From NCBI GenBank assembly GCA_028290465.1, contig JAQGJU010000080.1, positions 1-61,921 on the forward strand: 61,921 nucleotides of DNA, in the 5' to 3' direction. Shown piece by piece: positions 35,249 through 44,383 of this stretch. Within the stretch, counting starts at the first letter, position 1. Every line of letters begins with the position of its first letter. The position numbers and the translations under genes were made by a program. The notes under the pieces are model-generated. The model had not been told where the DNA came from. It did not search any database and saw only the letters and a list, made by a program, of their open reading frames with translations. This stretch comes from Xanthobacteraceae bacterium (GTDB lineage: Bacteria > Pseudomonadota > Alphaproteobacteria > Rhizobiales > Xanthobacteraceae).

Positions 35249-35716
35249 GTGAGCCAGAAATTTTCGCTCAACGTCAACGGTAAGGCCCACACGGTCGATG
35301 CCGACCCCGACATGCCGCTGCTCTATGCGCTGCGCAACGACATCGGGCTGAACAACCCGCATTTCGGCTGCGGCCTCGCGCAATGCGGCGCCTGCACCGT
35401 ACATCTCGATGGCCAACCGATCCGCTCCTGCGTCACGCCGCTGTCGGCGGTCGGCACCGGCAAGGTGGTTACCCTCGCCGGCCTCGGCACTCCCGAAAAA
35501 CCGCATCCGGTGCAGGTCGCCTATGTCGAGGAGCAGGTGCCGCAATGCGGCTACTGCATCAACGGCTGGATCATGACGGCCGCCGCATTCCTGGAGACCA
35601 AGAAGAAGCCTAGCGAAGACGAAATCAAACAGGCGCTCGAAGGCCTGAAGTGTCGCTGCGGAACGCACCTGAGCATCCTGCGCGCCGTGAAGCGCGCCGC
35701 CACGATGATGGGCTGA
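35249..35716 (+). CDS. two-[2Fe-2S] small subunit of an IorAB-like molybdenum hydroxylase
   Basis: A 155-residue electron-transfer subunit. Cys41, 46, 49 and 61 form the plant-type [2Fe-2S] site (CGLAQCGAC). Cys100, 103, 135 and 137 form the second (CGYC, CRC). The length matches IorA of isoquinoline 1-oxidoreductase. The GTG at 35249 has AAGGAGG six bases upstream. It is followed 12 bases later by its large subunit. There is no FAD subunit, so electrons probably go to a cytochrome or quinone. Confidence 0.93.
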   Translation: MSQKFSLNVNGKAHTVDADPDMPLLYALRNDIGLNNPHFGCGLAQCGACTVHLDGQPIRSCVTPLSAVGTGKVVTLAGLGTPEKPHPVQVAYVEEQVPQCGYCINGWIMTAAAFLETKKKPSEDEIKQALEGLKCRCGTHLSILRAVKRAATMMG

Positions 35717-35728
35717 GGAGCGCACACC

Positions 35729-38017
35729 ATGAACACGCACAACAAGCCCAGCAACTTCTCGCGTCGCAACCTGCTCAAGACCGGCGGTGCTCTCGTCATC
35801 TCGGTCGGCCTGCCGGTCAGCCTCGACACCGTGCTGGCGGTCCGCACCGCCTATGCGCAGGGCGCCAAGCCACCTTTGGTGCCGAACGAACTCGCCTCTT
35901 ACATCGCCGTCAATACCGACGGCTCGGTCACGGCCTATTTCGGCAAGATGGACATGGGCCAGGGCCTGTTCGTCGCCATCGGCCAGATCGTCGCCGAGGA
36001 ACTGGATGTTCCGTTCAAGAGCGTCACGGTGCTGATGGGCGATACCGCGAACAGCGTCAATCAGGGTGGCGCTTCCGGCTCCACCGGCATTCAGCTCGGC
36101 GGCAAGCAGATGCGCATGGCGGCCGCCGAAGCCCGCCGTGTACTGGTCGAAATGGCGGCCGAGAAGCTCGCGCTGCCGGCCGACCAGCTCACCGTCACCG
36201 ACGGCGTGGTGCACGCCAAGAGCGATACCGCGAAAAAGATCAGCTACGCAGATCTGATCGGCGGACGCTATTTCAACGTCCAGCTCGACTGGAACAAGCA
36301 GACCGGCAACACCCTCTATGCGCCCGGCAAGGCGCAGCCGAAGAAGCCGAGCGAATACAAGATCGTCGGCCAGCCGATCCACCGCGAAGACATCGCCCCG
36401 AAGGTTTACGCGATCGAAGACTTCGTTACCGACATCAAAGTGCCCGGCATGGTGCACGGCCGCATGATCCGTCCGCCGGTCGCCGGCAGCGTTCCGGTCA
36501 AGATCGACGAATCCTCGATCAGCCAGTTCAAGGGCGCCAAAGTCGTCTGGGACAAAGGCTTCCTCGGCGTCGTCGCCGAGCATGAATGGGACGCGATTCA
36601 GGCGGTCGAGAAGCTGAAGGTCGAATGGTCGGCCGTGACGCCGCCGTTCCCGGAACAATCGACGCTGTTCGACCACATCCGCAAGGCGCCGGTACGCAAG
36701 CGCGAAGTCGAAAAGCCAGTCGGCAATGTCGAGGAAGCCTTCAAGACCGCCGCGAAAGTGGTCGAGGCCGAATACGAATGGCCGTTCCAGTCGCATGCCA
36801 GCATGGGCCCCGCTTGCGCGCTGGTCGAGATCAAACCGGACGGCAATGTCACCTGCTGGACCGGCTCGCAGAAATCGCATTTCGTGCGCGAAGGCGTCGC
36901 CCTGACGCTCGGCATCCCGCTCGACAAGGTGCGCGCCATCTGGGTGCCGGGTCCCGGCTCCTACGGCCGCAACGATGCTGACGACGTCGCCGGCGACGCC
37001 GCGGTGCTGGCCAAAGCGGTCGGCAAGCCGGTGCGCCTGCAATACAGCCGCGAACAGGGCACCGCCTGGGACCCGAAGGGCCCGGCGTCGATCCACAAGG
37101 TGCGCGCCGCGATCGATGCGTCCGGTCAGGTCATCGCGTATGAGTTCGTCAGCAAGGCGTTCTCGCGCGTCGACGTCAACACCAATGGCAGCCAGCCGCA
37201 CGACACGTTGACCGGTCAGAGCCTCGGCGTCGCGCTGAAATCCGGCGACGGCTTCGGCGTGCCGGCGGAATCCTATGCGTTCGCCAACAAGCTGACCGCA
37301 TGGGAGACCATCCCGCCGCTGCTGGACAGGACCTCGCCGCTGCGCACCTCGCATCTGCGCGACCCTGTCGGACCGCAAATTCATTTCGCCAGCGAGTCCT
37401 TCATGGATGAAGTGGCGGCGACGCTGAATCTCGACCCGATCGAATTCCGGCTGCGCCATGTCAAGGACCCGCGCGACATCGCGGTCATCAAGGCGGCCGC
37501 CGAAAAGGCCGGCTGGCAGGCGCGGCCCTCGCCGCGCAAGGACCAGACCGGCAACAAGGTCAGCGGCCGCGGCATGGCCTATTCGCAGCGCAACGGCACC
37601 CGCGTCGCCATCGTGGCCGAGGTCGATATCGACCGCCGCACCGGCAAGATCTGGGCGCGCAAGTTCACCGTGGCGCATGATTGCGGGCTGGTGATCAATC
37701 CGGACGGCCTGACCAAGACCGTCGAGGGCAACATCGTGCAGGGTGTCAGCCGCACGCTGTGGGAAGAGGTCAAGTTCGACCGCAACGGCGTGACTAGCAT
37801 CGATTGGGCCACCTATCCGATCCTGGACATCACCGAAACGCCGGAGAGCGTTGACGTGGTGATCATCAATCGTCCGACCGTCGACGCATCGGGCGGCGGC
37901 GAGCCGTCGATCCGTCCGCTGGCGGCGGCGATCGCCAATGCGATCTTCGACGCCACCGGCGTGCGTATTCGTCGCGTGCCGTTCTCGCCGGATCGTGTGA
38001 AGGCAGCGCTGTCGTGA
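35729..38017 (+). CDS. molybdopterin-binding large subunit of an IorAB-like hydroxylase/aldehyde dehydrogenase
   Basis: A 762-residue xanthine-oxidase-family catalytic subunit. A Tat-type leader (S-R-R-N-L-L-K, then a hydrophobic stretch to about residue 42) implies folded export together with the small subunit. Conserved molybdopterin regions include GKMDMGQGLFVAIGQIVAEEL, GSTGIQLGGKQMRMAA and a C-terminal glutamate-containing ASGGGEPSIRPLAAAIANAI. It would hydroxylate an N-heteroaromatic or oxidise an aldehyde with water as the oxygen source. GAGGAGCGCACACC precedes the ATG. The substrate is not predictable. Confidence 0.92.
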   Translation: MNTHNKPSNFSRRNLLKTGGALVISVGLPVSLDTVLAVRTAYAQGAKPPLVPNELASYIAVNTDGSVTAYFGKMDMGQGLFVAIGQIVAEELDVPFKSVTVLMGDTANSVNQGGASGSTGIQLGGKQMRMAAAEARRVLVEMAAEKLALPADQLTVTDGVVHAKSDTAKKISYADLIGGRYFNVQLDWNKQTGNTLYAPGKAQPKKPSEYKIVGQPIHREDIAPKVYAIEDFVTDIKVPGMVHGRMIRPPVAGSVPVKIDESSISQFKGAKVVWDKGFLGVVAEHEWDAIQAVEKLKVEWSAVTPPFPEQSTLFDHIRKAPVRKREVEKPVGNVEEAFKTAAKVVEAEYEWPFQSHASMGPACALVEIKPDGNVTCWTGSQKSHFVREGVALTLGIPLDKVRAIWVPGPGSYGRNDADDVAGDAAVLAKAVGKPVRLQYSREQGTAWDPKGPASIHKVRAAIDASGQVIAYEFVSKAFSRVDVNTNGSQPHDTLTGQSLGVALKSGDGFGVPAESYAFANKLTAWETIPPLLDRTSPLRTSHLRDPVGPQIHFASESFMDEVAATLNLDPIEFRLRHVKDPRDIAVIKAAAEKAGWQARPSPRKDQTGNKVSGRGMAYSQRNGTRVAIVAEVDIDRRTGKIWARKFTVAHDCGLVINPDGLTKTVEGNIVQGVSRTLWEEVKFDRNGVTSIDWATYPILDITETPESVDVVIINRPTVDASGGGEPSIRPLAAAIANAIFDATGVRIRRVPFSPDRVKAALS

Positions 38018-38033
38018 AGGCCGCGCTGTTGTA

Positions 38034-38849
38034 ATGCCGGTCGTCGGTTCGCTCGACGAGGCCTTGGTCGGCATCCAGGACGGCTGCCTGCTGGCGGTGC
38101 CGCGCGAGGTGTCGGGCGTTCCGATGGAAGCGACGCGCGCGCTGATCCGGCGCGGCATCCGGAATCTGCGCCTGTTCGCACTGCCGACCTCCAGCCTGCA
38201 AGCGGATCTGATGATCGGCGCCGGTTGTCTGGCTTCGCTGGAAACTTCCGCCGTCAGTCTCGGCGAATTCGGCCCGGCGCCACGCTTCACCGCCGCCATC
38301 AAGGCCGGCACGATCCACATGAAGGATGCGACCTGTCCGGCACTGCACGCCGCGTTGCAGGCCTCCGAGAAGGGCGTGCCGTTCATGCCGCTGCGCGGAC
38401 TGATCGGTTCCGACGTGTTGCGCGAGCGGCCGGACTGGACGGTTATCGACAATCCGTTGGGAGAGAACGATCCGATCGTGCTGCTGCCGGCGATCCGGCC
38501 GGATGTCGCGCTGTTTCACGCGCCGACGGCTGACCGTAACGGCAATGTCTGGATCGGCCGGCAGCGCGAACTCGCCACCATGGCGCATGCCTCGGCGGCC
38601 ACCGTGGTCACGGTCGAGAAACTGCACGACGGCGATCTCTTGGCCGACCCGGTCCTGGCGGCCGGCACCCTGCCGGGCTTCTATGTCGACGCCGTCGCGG
38701 TCGTGCCGCGCGGCGCCTGGCCGCTGCCGCTGCCCGACCATTATGACGCCGACGCCGCGCATCTCGCTGAATACGCCCGCTTGGCTACTACGCTGGAAGG
38801 CTTTGCCGAGTATCTGGAGCGGCATGTATATGCGCAGCGGGCGGCCTGA
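38034..38849 (+). CDS. CoA-transferase-like alpha subunit (GctA/IpdA-like)
   Basis: A 271-residue family I CoA-transferase fold subunit, with the typical phosphate/pantetheine loop region PFMPLRGLIGSDVL near residue 125 and RPDVALFHAPTADRNGNVWI near 160. It follows the Mo hydroxylase by 16 bases; the DNA around the junction is a 17-bp imperfect duplication (GTGAAGGCAGCGCTGTC / GTGAAGGCCGCGCTGTT). It forms a pair with the next gene. It may transfer CoA between acids or hydrolyse a cyclic ketone CoA ester, depending on the beta subunit active site. Confidence 0.85.
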   Translation: MPVVGSLDEALVGIQDGCLLAVPREVSGVPMEATRALIRRGIRNLRLFALPTSSLQADLMIGAGCLASLETSAVSLGEFGPAPRFTAAIKAGTIHMKDATCPALHAALQASEKGVPFMPLRGLIGSDVLRERPDWTVIDNPLGENDPIVLLPAIRPDVALFHAPTADRNGNVWIGRQRELATMAHASAATVVTVEKLHDGDLLADPVLAAGTLPGFYVDAVAVVPRGAWPLPLPDHYDADAAHLAEYARLATTLEGFAEYLERHVYAQRAA

Positions 38850-38850
38850 C

Positions 38851-39615
38851 GTGAGCACTGAACCCACTCGTCCCGAAGAATTGCTCGCCAGCGTCATCGC
38901 CGACCTGATCGGCGACGTGCGCCATGTCGCCGTCGGCAATGCGTCGCCGATCCCGGCGACGGCGGCGCTGCTGACACGCGAACGCAACAAACTGCAAGGC
39001 GTGCCCCGGCCCTATGTGTCGCTGCTGCAAAGCCGCAAGCACAACTTCTTCACCGATGGTGCCCGCGAACTGTTCGATTGCGCCGGCCAGGGCCGCATCG
39101 ACGTGTTCTTTCTGTCGGGCGGCGAGATCGACGGCCAGGGCAACATCAACTTGGTCAGCATCGGCGACTATCATCATCCGACCGCGCGTTTCCCGGGCTC
39201 GTTCGGCTCGGCCTACCTCTATTACGTGGTGCCCAGGGTGATCCTGTTCCGCACCGAGCACTCACGCCGCACCCTGGTCGAGAAGGTATCCTTCGTCAGC
39301 GCCCCGGGCATCAGCGAGGCCAATGTCCATCGGTCCGGCGGACCGGTCGCGCTGGTCACCAACCGCTGCCTGTTCGGGTTCGATGCCGCGCGCGGCCGGT
39401 TCCGCCTGCAAAGTGTGCATCCGGGCCATACGGTCGAGGAGATCGTCGCCGAGACCGGCTTCGCATTCGAATGCCCGGACGAGGTGCCGACCACGCCGGC
39501 GCCATCGGCCGAGACGCTACGCGTCATGCGCGAACTGGTTGCACCGGAACTCGCCGAGATCTACCCGCAATTCACCGCCAGCGTGTTCGGCATCGGGGCC
39601 CAAGCACCGCATTGA
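38851..39615 (+). CDS. CoA-transferase-like beta subunit with replaced catalytic glutamate (GctB/IpdB-like)
   Basis: A 254-residue partner of the preceding subunit. In true family I CoA-transferases the beta subunit has a catalytic Glu in an E-S/N-G motif. Here the corresponding stretch reads V-S-L-L-Q-S-R (Gln60). IpdAB, a ring-opening hydrolase of steroid catabolism, also lacks this Glu, so hydrolase chemistry is possible. I chose the GTG at 38851, one base after the upstream stop; an ATG at 38824 with GGAG upstream is an alternative. Confidence 0.8.
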   Translation: MSTEPTRPEELLASVIADLIGDVRHVAVGNASPIPATAALLTRERNKLQGVPRPYVSLLQSRKHNFFTDGARELFDCAGQGRIDVFFLSGGEIDGQGNINLVSIGDYHHPTARFPGSFGSAYLYYVVPRVILFRTEHSRRTLVEKVSFVSAPGISEANVHRSGGPVALVTNRCLFGFDAARGRFRLQSVHPGHTVEEIVAETGFAFECPDEVPTTPAPSAETLRVMRELVAPELAEIYPQFTASVFGIGAQAPH

Positions 39616-39750
39616 TTTCACGAGGCGAAATAGGGCCGGCCGTTGCACCGCCCGGCAATCCGTCATTGCCAAACCGGGCGCTGCCTATCATGTTGCGGCC
39701 GACTTTGCCGCCGGGACACCGGTCGGCCACAACGTAAAACGAACGAGGAA

Positions 39751-40848
39751 ATGCACGTGGAAAGAGTTGAAGTCGGCGTTATCGGGGTTGGCTGGATCGG
39801 TGGTCTGCGCGCGGATACGCTGTCGCGCACCGCATTGGTCGACAAACTGCATCTGTGCGAGATCAGGCCGGACCGGCTGGCGATCGTCAAGGACCTGTAC
39901 AAGCCGGCGACCACAACGCTCGACTATCAGGACATCATCAAGAACCCGAACATCTCGGTGGTCTATGTCTCGACCACGCCGGAAACCAATCATTATCCGA
40001 TCGCGCGCGATTGCCTGAAGGCCGGCAAGAACGTGATGCTGGAAAAGCCGATCGCGCTGGAATTGTGGGAAGCGGATGAGCTCATCACGCTGTCCAATCG
40101 CAACAATCTCAAATTCACCATCGGCTATTCACAGCGCTTTAACCCCAAGATCGCTTACGCAAAGAAAAAGATCACCGACGGCACGCTGGGCAATGTCGTG
40201 TCCGTGCTGGTCAGCCGCCACCTGTCGCGCGACCTCGGTAAGAAGATCGCCGGCCGCGTCCGGCTGTCGCCCGTGGTGATGGAATCGACGCACGATCTCG
40301 ACTTCGTGTTCTGGCTGCTGGAGCCGGCCAAGCCGGTGCGCGTCTACAGCCAGGGCGCCTATGGCTACATGAAGCCGGTGAACGGTTCGCACGACGTGAT
40401 GTTCACCACCGTGACCATGGACAATGGCGTGGTGGTGATGATCGGCGGTGGCTGGAATTTCCCGCCGAGCTATCCGAACTACTGTTCGACCTGGATCGAG
40501 ATCACCGGCGTCGACGGCGCCCTGGTGCTCGACGATACGCAGCGCGACAACTGGCTGAATACCGAAAAGCGCGGCCAGGAATTCCCGATGTCGACGATGC
40601 CGGGCGAGATGGTCGATCATGTATTCGCCGGCGGTATCGGGCCGGAAACGCTCCACTTCCTGGAAGCCTGCATCCGCGACACGGCGGTCATGGGCAGCGG
40701 CGAAAGCGCGCGCCGGGTGATGGAAACCTACAGCGCGGCTGACTTGTCGGCCTACCGCAACGAGCCGATCGATCTGCCGCTGACCAACGAGACGATTTCG
40801 GGCATCGCCGAACTCAAGCAGAAAAACCGCGCGGGGCTGAACACATGA
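39751..40848 (+). CDS. Gfo/Idh/MocA-family oxidoreductase (first of pair)
   Basis: A 365-residue NAD(P)-dependent dehydrogenase. It has a Rossmann motif VGVIGVGWIGGLRAD, the E-K-P motif (VMLEKPIALE) with catalytic lysine near residue 95, and the H-D region STHDLDFVFWLL. Related enzymes oxidise sugars, inositols or cyclohexane diols. The ATG at 39751 has GAGGAA upstream. It overlaps the second paralogue by four bases (ATGA). Confidence 0.9.
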   Translation: MHVERVEVGVIGVGWIGGLRADTLSRTALVDKLHLCEIRPDRLAIVKDLYKPATTTLDYQDIIKNPNISVVYVSTTPETNHYPIARDCLKAGKNVMLEKPIALELWEADELITLSNRNNLKFTIGYSQRFNPKIAYAKKKITDGTLGNVVSVLVSRHLSRDLGKKIAGRVRLSPVVMESTHDLDFVFWLLEPAKPVRVYSQGAYGYMKPVNGSHDVMFTTVTMDNGVVVMIGGGWNFPPSYPNYCSTWIEITGVDGALVLDDTQRDNWLNTEKRGQEFPMSTMPGEMVDHVFAGGIGPETLHFLEACIRDTAVMGSGESARRVMETYSAADLSAYRNEPIDLPLTNETISGIAELKQKNRAGLNT

Positions 40849-41957
40849 GGAATAAAGCCAAGGGTGTCGGCCTCGCCATTATCGGCGCTGGCCGCGTCGG
40901 CCTGTTTCGCGGCGAAGTCGCGGCGCGGCATCCGGCGATCGAATGGATCGGCATCGCCGAGCGCAACCCGAATCGCGGCGCCGACGTCGCCGGCCGGATC
41001 GGCGCCGACTATGTGACCACCGACTATCACGAACTGCTGGCGCGGCCGGAAGTCACCGCCGTCATCATCGCGACCGACGAACATCTGCATGTCGATCCGA
41101 TCCTGGCGTCGGTCGCGCGCGGCATTCCGATGCTGATCGAGAAGCCGCTTGCGACGAACTTGGCGGATTCGGCCAGGGTACTGAAAGCGATCGAGGACGC
41201 GAAACTCGACGCCGTGGTCGGCTACACCCAGCGCTTCCGCCGCAAATGGCTGTCCGCGAAGGAGAAGGTGCGGATCGGCGCGCTCGGCGACGTCACCATG
41301 GTGACGTCCCGCGCGTTCATGAATCGTCTGGTCGCGATCGACAATTACAAGCGCACCGACGATCCGACGACGATCTCGCCGCTGGTGATTTCGGGCACGC
41401 ACGCGCTCGATATCGTGATGTGGTACATGGAAAAGAAGACACCGGTCGAGGTCTATGCGCGCTCGATCGACAAGGTGCTGGGTCCGCTGTACCAGGGCAT
41501 CGATGCCACCGCCGGCATGATCATGTTCTCCGACGGCAGCGTCTACCATCTCGCCATCTCGTGGGCATTGCCGGTGACCTGGCCGGGCGCGGTGTACAGC
41601 CTCGAAGTCGGCATCAACGGCACCACCGGAGTGCTGACCATCGACGACACCCATCGCGACATGGTGCTGGCGGTGTCGGCGCCGCAGGAGGAAGGCTACG
41701 CACCCGACAGGAGCCGGCTGGTGGATTTCATGGGCTCCTATCCGCCCGGCGACATGGCGCTCGGCGAATTGCGCGGCCCGATGGCCGACGAGACGGTGTC
41801 GTGGCTCAGCCGCGTATCGCTCGGCCTGCCGACCCCGGCCGCGACCGCCGCTGAGGCGCACAACCGGCTGATGCTGACCAAGGCCTTGGACCTTTCGGCC
41901 AAGCTCAAGCAGCCGGTGCAACTGCCGCTCGATCCGAACGACCCGAGGTTGAATTAA
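40845..41957 (+). CDS. Gfo/Idh/MocA-family oxidoreductase (second of pair)
   Basis: A 370-residue paralogue with LAIIGAGRVGLFRGE, the E-K-P motif LIEKPLATN and the histidine region SGTHALDIVMWYM. It shares the Y-T/S-Q-R-F segment after the E-K-P block with its neighbour. Co-translation with the first enzyme suggests sequential or opposing redox steps, or a mixed oligomer. The substrate is unknown. Confidence 0.9.
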   Translation: MRNKAKGVGLAIIGAGRVGLFRGEVAARHPAIEWIGIAERNPNRGADVAGRIGADYVTTDYHELLARPEVTAVIIATDEHLHVDPILASVARGIPMLIEKPLATNLADSARVLKAIEDAKLDAVVGYTQRFRRKWLSAKEKVRIGALGDVTMVTSRAFMNRLVAIDNYKRTDDPTTISPLVISGTHALDIVMWYMEKKTPVEVYARSIDKVLGPLYQGIDATAGMIMFSDGSVYHLAISWALPVTWPGAVYSLEVGINGTTGVLTIDDTHRDMVLAVSAPQEEGYAPDRSRLVDFMGSYPPGDMALGELRGPMADETVSWLSRVSLGLPTPAATAAEAHNRLMLTKALDLSAKLKQPVQLPLDPNDPRLN

Positions 41958-42050
41958 GCTTTTACGTTTTCTGACCGCCGGGGGCGGCAACCGTTTGCCT
42001 CCCCGGGTTTGCTGATATGATCGAAAAAAACAAAACCAGGGAGGCCGACG

Positions 42051-43058
42051 GTGACAAGGATCGCGACAAGTGGGTGGCGTGTGCGCGGCGTGCTGCTGGG
42101 CATGCTGGCAATAGCCGGCGCGGCCGAGCTGCGGGCCGCCGAAGACCTGACTAAATATCCGACGCGGCCGATTCGCGTGATCGCGCCGTTCGCGCCCGGC
42201 GGCGCGTCCGATTTCGCCATTCGCCTGCTTCAGAACAGCCTTACGCAGTCGCTCGGGCAGCAGATCATCATCGACAATCGCACCGGCGCCGCCGGCAATA
42301 TCGGCATGGAGGCCGCTGCGCGGTCCACGAATGACGGCTACACGCTGTTCTTCGGCAATGTCGGTACGATTTCGATCAATCCGCATTTTTATCCGGATCT
42401 CTCGGTCGCGCCGGAAAGAGACTTCATTCCGATCTCGATTGCGGCCGAAACGCCCGGCATTCTCGTGGCATCGACCAAGTTTCCGCCGAATAATGTCAAG
42501 GAAATGGTGGAGTACGTGAAGGCAAACCCCGGCAAGGTGAACTACGCCTCGGCCGGCATCAGCACGCTCAATCGTCTGGAAATGGAAGTCTTTCGTAAGA
42601 CGACCGGTCTCGACATGACTCATGTCCCGTATCGTGGCGGCGCCGGTCCGGCGGTCGGCGACCTGTTGGCCGGCCACGTCCAGGTGATGTTCGTGACCAT
42701 TTCGTCGGCCTCAGAACACGTGAAGTCCGGCGCGCTGAAGGCCTATGCGGTCACCACCAAGGAGCGCGTGCCGTCTTTGCCCAATGTGCCGACCATGCTG
42801 GAACAAGGCTATCCGGACAATGTCAGCACCTCGTGGCAGGGCCTGTTCGCATTGGCCGGCACGCCGCAGCCGATCGTCGACAAGCTGCATGCCGCCGTGA
42901 TGCAGGCGATGACGGACGCCAATGCCCGCAAGCTGATGATGGACAACGGCATGCTGCCGACCGTCAGCAAGACGCCGGACGAGTTCAAGGCGTATCTGGC
43001 GGCCGAATCGGAGAAGTGGAAGCGCGTCGTGAAGGATGTCGGCACCAAGCCGAATTGA
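42051..43058 (+). CDS. Bug/TctC-family tripartite tricarboxylate transporter substrate-binding protein (first)
   Basis: A 335-residue periplasmic protein with a signal peptide (about 1-27, ending ELRAA), the Bug-family opening YPTRPIRVIAPFAPGGASDFAIRLL and ligand-loop regions GAAGNIGMEAAA and THVPYRGGAGPAVGDLLAGHV. The GTG start has AGGGAGG upstream. No TctA or TctB membrane subunit is nearby, so it is an orphan receptor that must use a transporter elsewhere or act in sensing. The gene reads with the Gfo/Idh/MocA pair. Confidence 0.9.
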   Translation: MTRIATSGWRVRGVLLGMLAIAGAAELRAAEDLTKYPTRPIRVIAPFAPGGASDFAIRLLQNSLTQSLGQQIIIDNRTGAAGNIGMEAAARSTNDGYTLFFGNVGTISINPHFYPDLSVAPERDFIPISIAAETPGILVASTKFPPNNVKEMVEYVKANPGKVNYASAGISTLNRLEMEVFRKTTGLDMTHVPYRGGAGPAVGDLLAGHVQVMFVTISSASEHVKSGALKAYAVTTKERVPSLPNVPTMLEQGYPDNVSTSWQGLFALAGTPQPIVDKLHAAVMQAMTDANARKLMMDNGMLPTVSKTPDEFKAYLAAESEKWKRVVKDVGTKPN

Positions 43059-43079
43059 TGTCGACGATGCGGACGCTTT

Positions 43080-43232
43080 CTTCACCTCTCCCCGCGTGCG
43101 GGGAGAGATCGACTTGCGAGCGCTTTAGCGCGAGTAAGTCGGGTGAGGGGGCATCTCCGCAGACGCTGCCTCACGCCCCCTCACCCGGCTCGCTCCGCTC
43201 GCCACCCTTCTCCCCGCACGCGGGGCGAGGGA
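43080..43232. repeat. hairpin-rich intergenic element
   Basis: Successive stems are CTCTCCCCGCGTGCGGGGAGAG, CGACTTGCGAGCGC / GCGCGAGTAAGTCG, GGTGAGGGGGC / GCCCCCTCACC and TCTCCCCGCACGCGGGGCGAG. It fills the 211-base gap between the convergent Bug and Ldh genes and shares motifs with 33831-34037 and 14112-14158. No gene is supported. Confidence 0.7.
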
Positions 43233-43269
43233 TTGCGCAGCATCCAGCCCGGGCTTAGTGGCGAAACTT

Positions 43270-44355
43270 CTACCGCTTTCGGATCGGCGTGATCTTCAAT
43301 TCGTCCGCCATCGCGTCCAATTGAAGGATCAGTTCCGGCACCAACGACAAGCCGTCGCGCGTGCGCTCGATGCGGCGGGCGCGGCGCATTTCGCCCGGCA
43401 AGCGGATCTTGTTGAAGCCAGGCAACGTCTTGGAGCGCTTCAGATCGCGTAGATGCCGGTCGATATCGGCCTTGAACTGGTCGAGCGGCGCGAACCGCTT
43501 AACGTCCAGCGCGATGAGGAAATGCCCGGTGTTGCATTCGGCCGTCTGGTCGGCATTGAAGTCGACAATGTCGCGGCCAAAGGCAGCCCCGTTGAGCGGT
43601 CCGCCCAGCAGACCGAGCACGATGGCGAGCCCCGAGCCCTTGTAGGCGCCGAACGGCAGCAACAGCCCCTCGCCACTCAGTGCCGGATCGGTGATCGGTT
43701 CGCCGGTCTTGGCGTCGATCACCCAGCCTTCCGGCATCTGGCGGCCTTCGAGCTTATAGGCCTTCACCGTGCCGTACGACACCACCGTGGTGGCGATGTC
43801 GAGAATGACCGGCGCTTCCTCGCCGGCCGGAATGCCGAACGCGACCGGATTGGTGCCAAGCAATTGCTCGGCGCCGCCCCACACCGGCATGTGGTTGGCG
43901 CTCGCCACCACCGAATAGATCGACGCCATGCCTTGGTCGACCAGCAGTTCAGGATAGATGCCGGCGGCGCCGGCATGGTTGGACCGGCGCGCACCGACCC
44001 AGGCGACGCCGTTTTCCTTCGCCAGTTCGGCCGCAACTTCGGTAGCCTTCGCCATCACCAGATGGCCCATGCCGTTGTCGCCATCGATCATCGCGGTGGC
44101 CGGTGCGGTCCGGTTCACCGTGATGTTGGCCCGCACATTGATGCCGCCAGCCTGGATGCGCTTGACGTAGTGCGGAATGCGGAATACGCCGTGCGCGTCG
44201 GCGCCGGTCAGGTCGGCTTCCACCATCAGCTCGGCGCACCGGGCGGCGTTGGCCGCCTCCATGCCGACCGCGCCGAGCGCGTCGGCGATCAGTCCCTTGG
44301 CGGCCGTGACCTTCACGCGGGTCGGCTCGGCTTTAACCTTGGTCACGTCGTCCAT
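43270..44355 (-). CDS. Ldh-family (malate/L-lactate/ureidoglycolate) NAD(P)-dependent dehydrogenase
   Basis: A 361-residue Ldh_2-type dehydrogenase, a fold distinct from classic LDH/MDH. Conserved elements are G-A-D-A-H-G-V-F-R-I-P-H-Y with the catalytic His near residue 55, S-N-H-A-G-A-A-G-I-Y, the N-P-V-A-F-G-I-P segment and the late F-G-A-Y-K-G-S-G-L-A. It oxidises a 2-hydroxy acid to a 2-oxo acid or the reverse. AGGTGA lies upstream. It is 28 bases behind the amidohydrolase and so in the same operon. Confidence 0.9.
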   Translation of the reverse strand: MDDVTKVKAEPTRVKVTAAKGLIADALGAVGMEAANAARCAELMVEADLTGADAHGVFRIPHYVKRIQAGGINVRANITVNRTAPATAMIDGDNGMGHLVMAKATEVAAELAKENGVAWVGARRSNHAGAAGIYPELLVDQGMASIYSVVASANHMPVWGGAEQLLGTNPVAFGIPAGEEAPVILDIATTVVSYGTVKAYKLEGRQMPEGWVIDAKTGEPITDPALSGEGLLLPFGAYKGSGLAIVLGLLGGPLNGAAFGRDIVDFNADQTAECNTGHFLIALDVKRFAPLDQFKADIDRHLRDLKRSKTLPGFNKIRLPGEMRRARRIERTRDGLSLVPELILQLDAMADELKITPIRKR

Positions 44356-44383
44356 CCGATTTCACCTATTGAAATAACTTGAA

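Noticed and set aside
34520-38452. A 1310-codon open frame on the minus strand opposite the CobW, Mo hydroxylase and CoA-transferase genes
   Set aside because: It is antisense to strongly recognisable genes, has low-complexity Arg/Asp/Ala/His-rich composition typical of high-GC shadow frames, and shows no domain.
39643-39750. N-terminal extension of the first Gfo/Idh/MocA gene to 39643
   Set aside because: The conserved Rossmann start follows the ATG at 39751, which has GAGGAA upstream; the extension has no homologous character.
40752-42677. A 641-codon minus-strand open frame opposite the second Gfo/Idh/MocA gene
   Set aside because: Arg/His/Asp-rich composition, no domain, fully antisense to a conserved gene.
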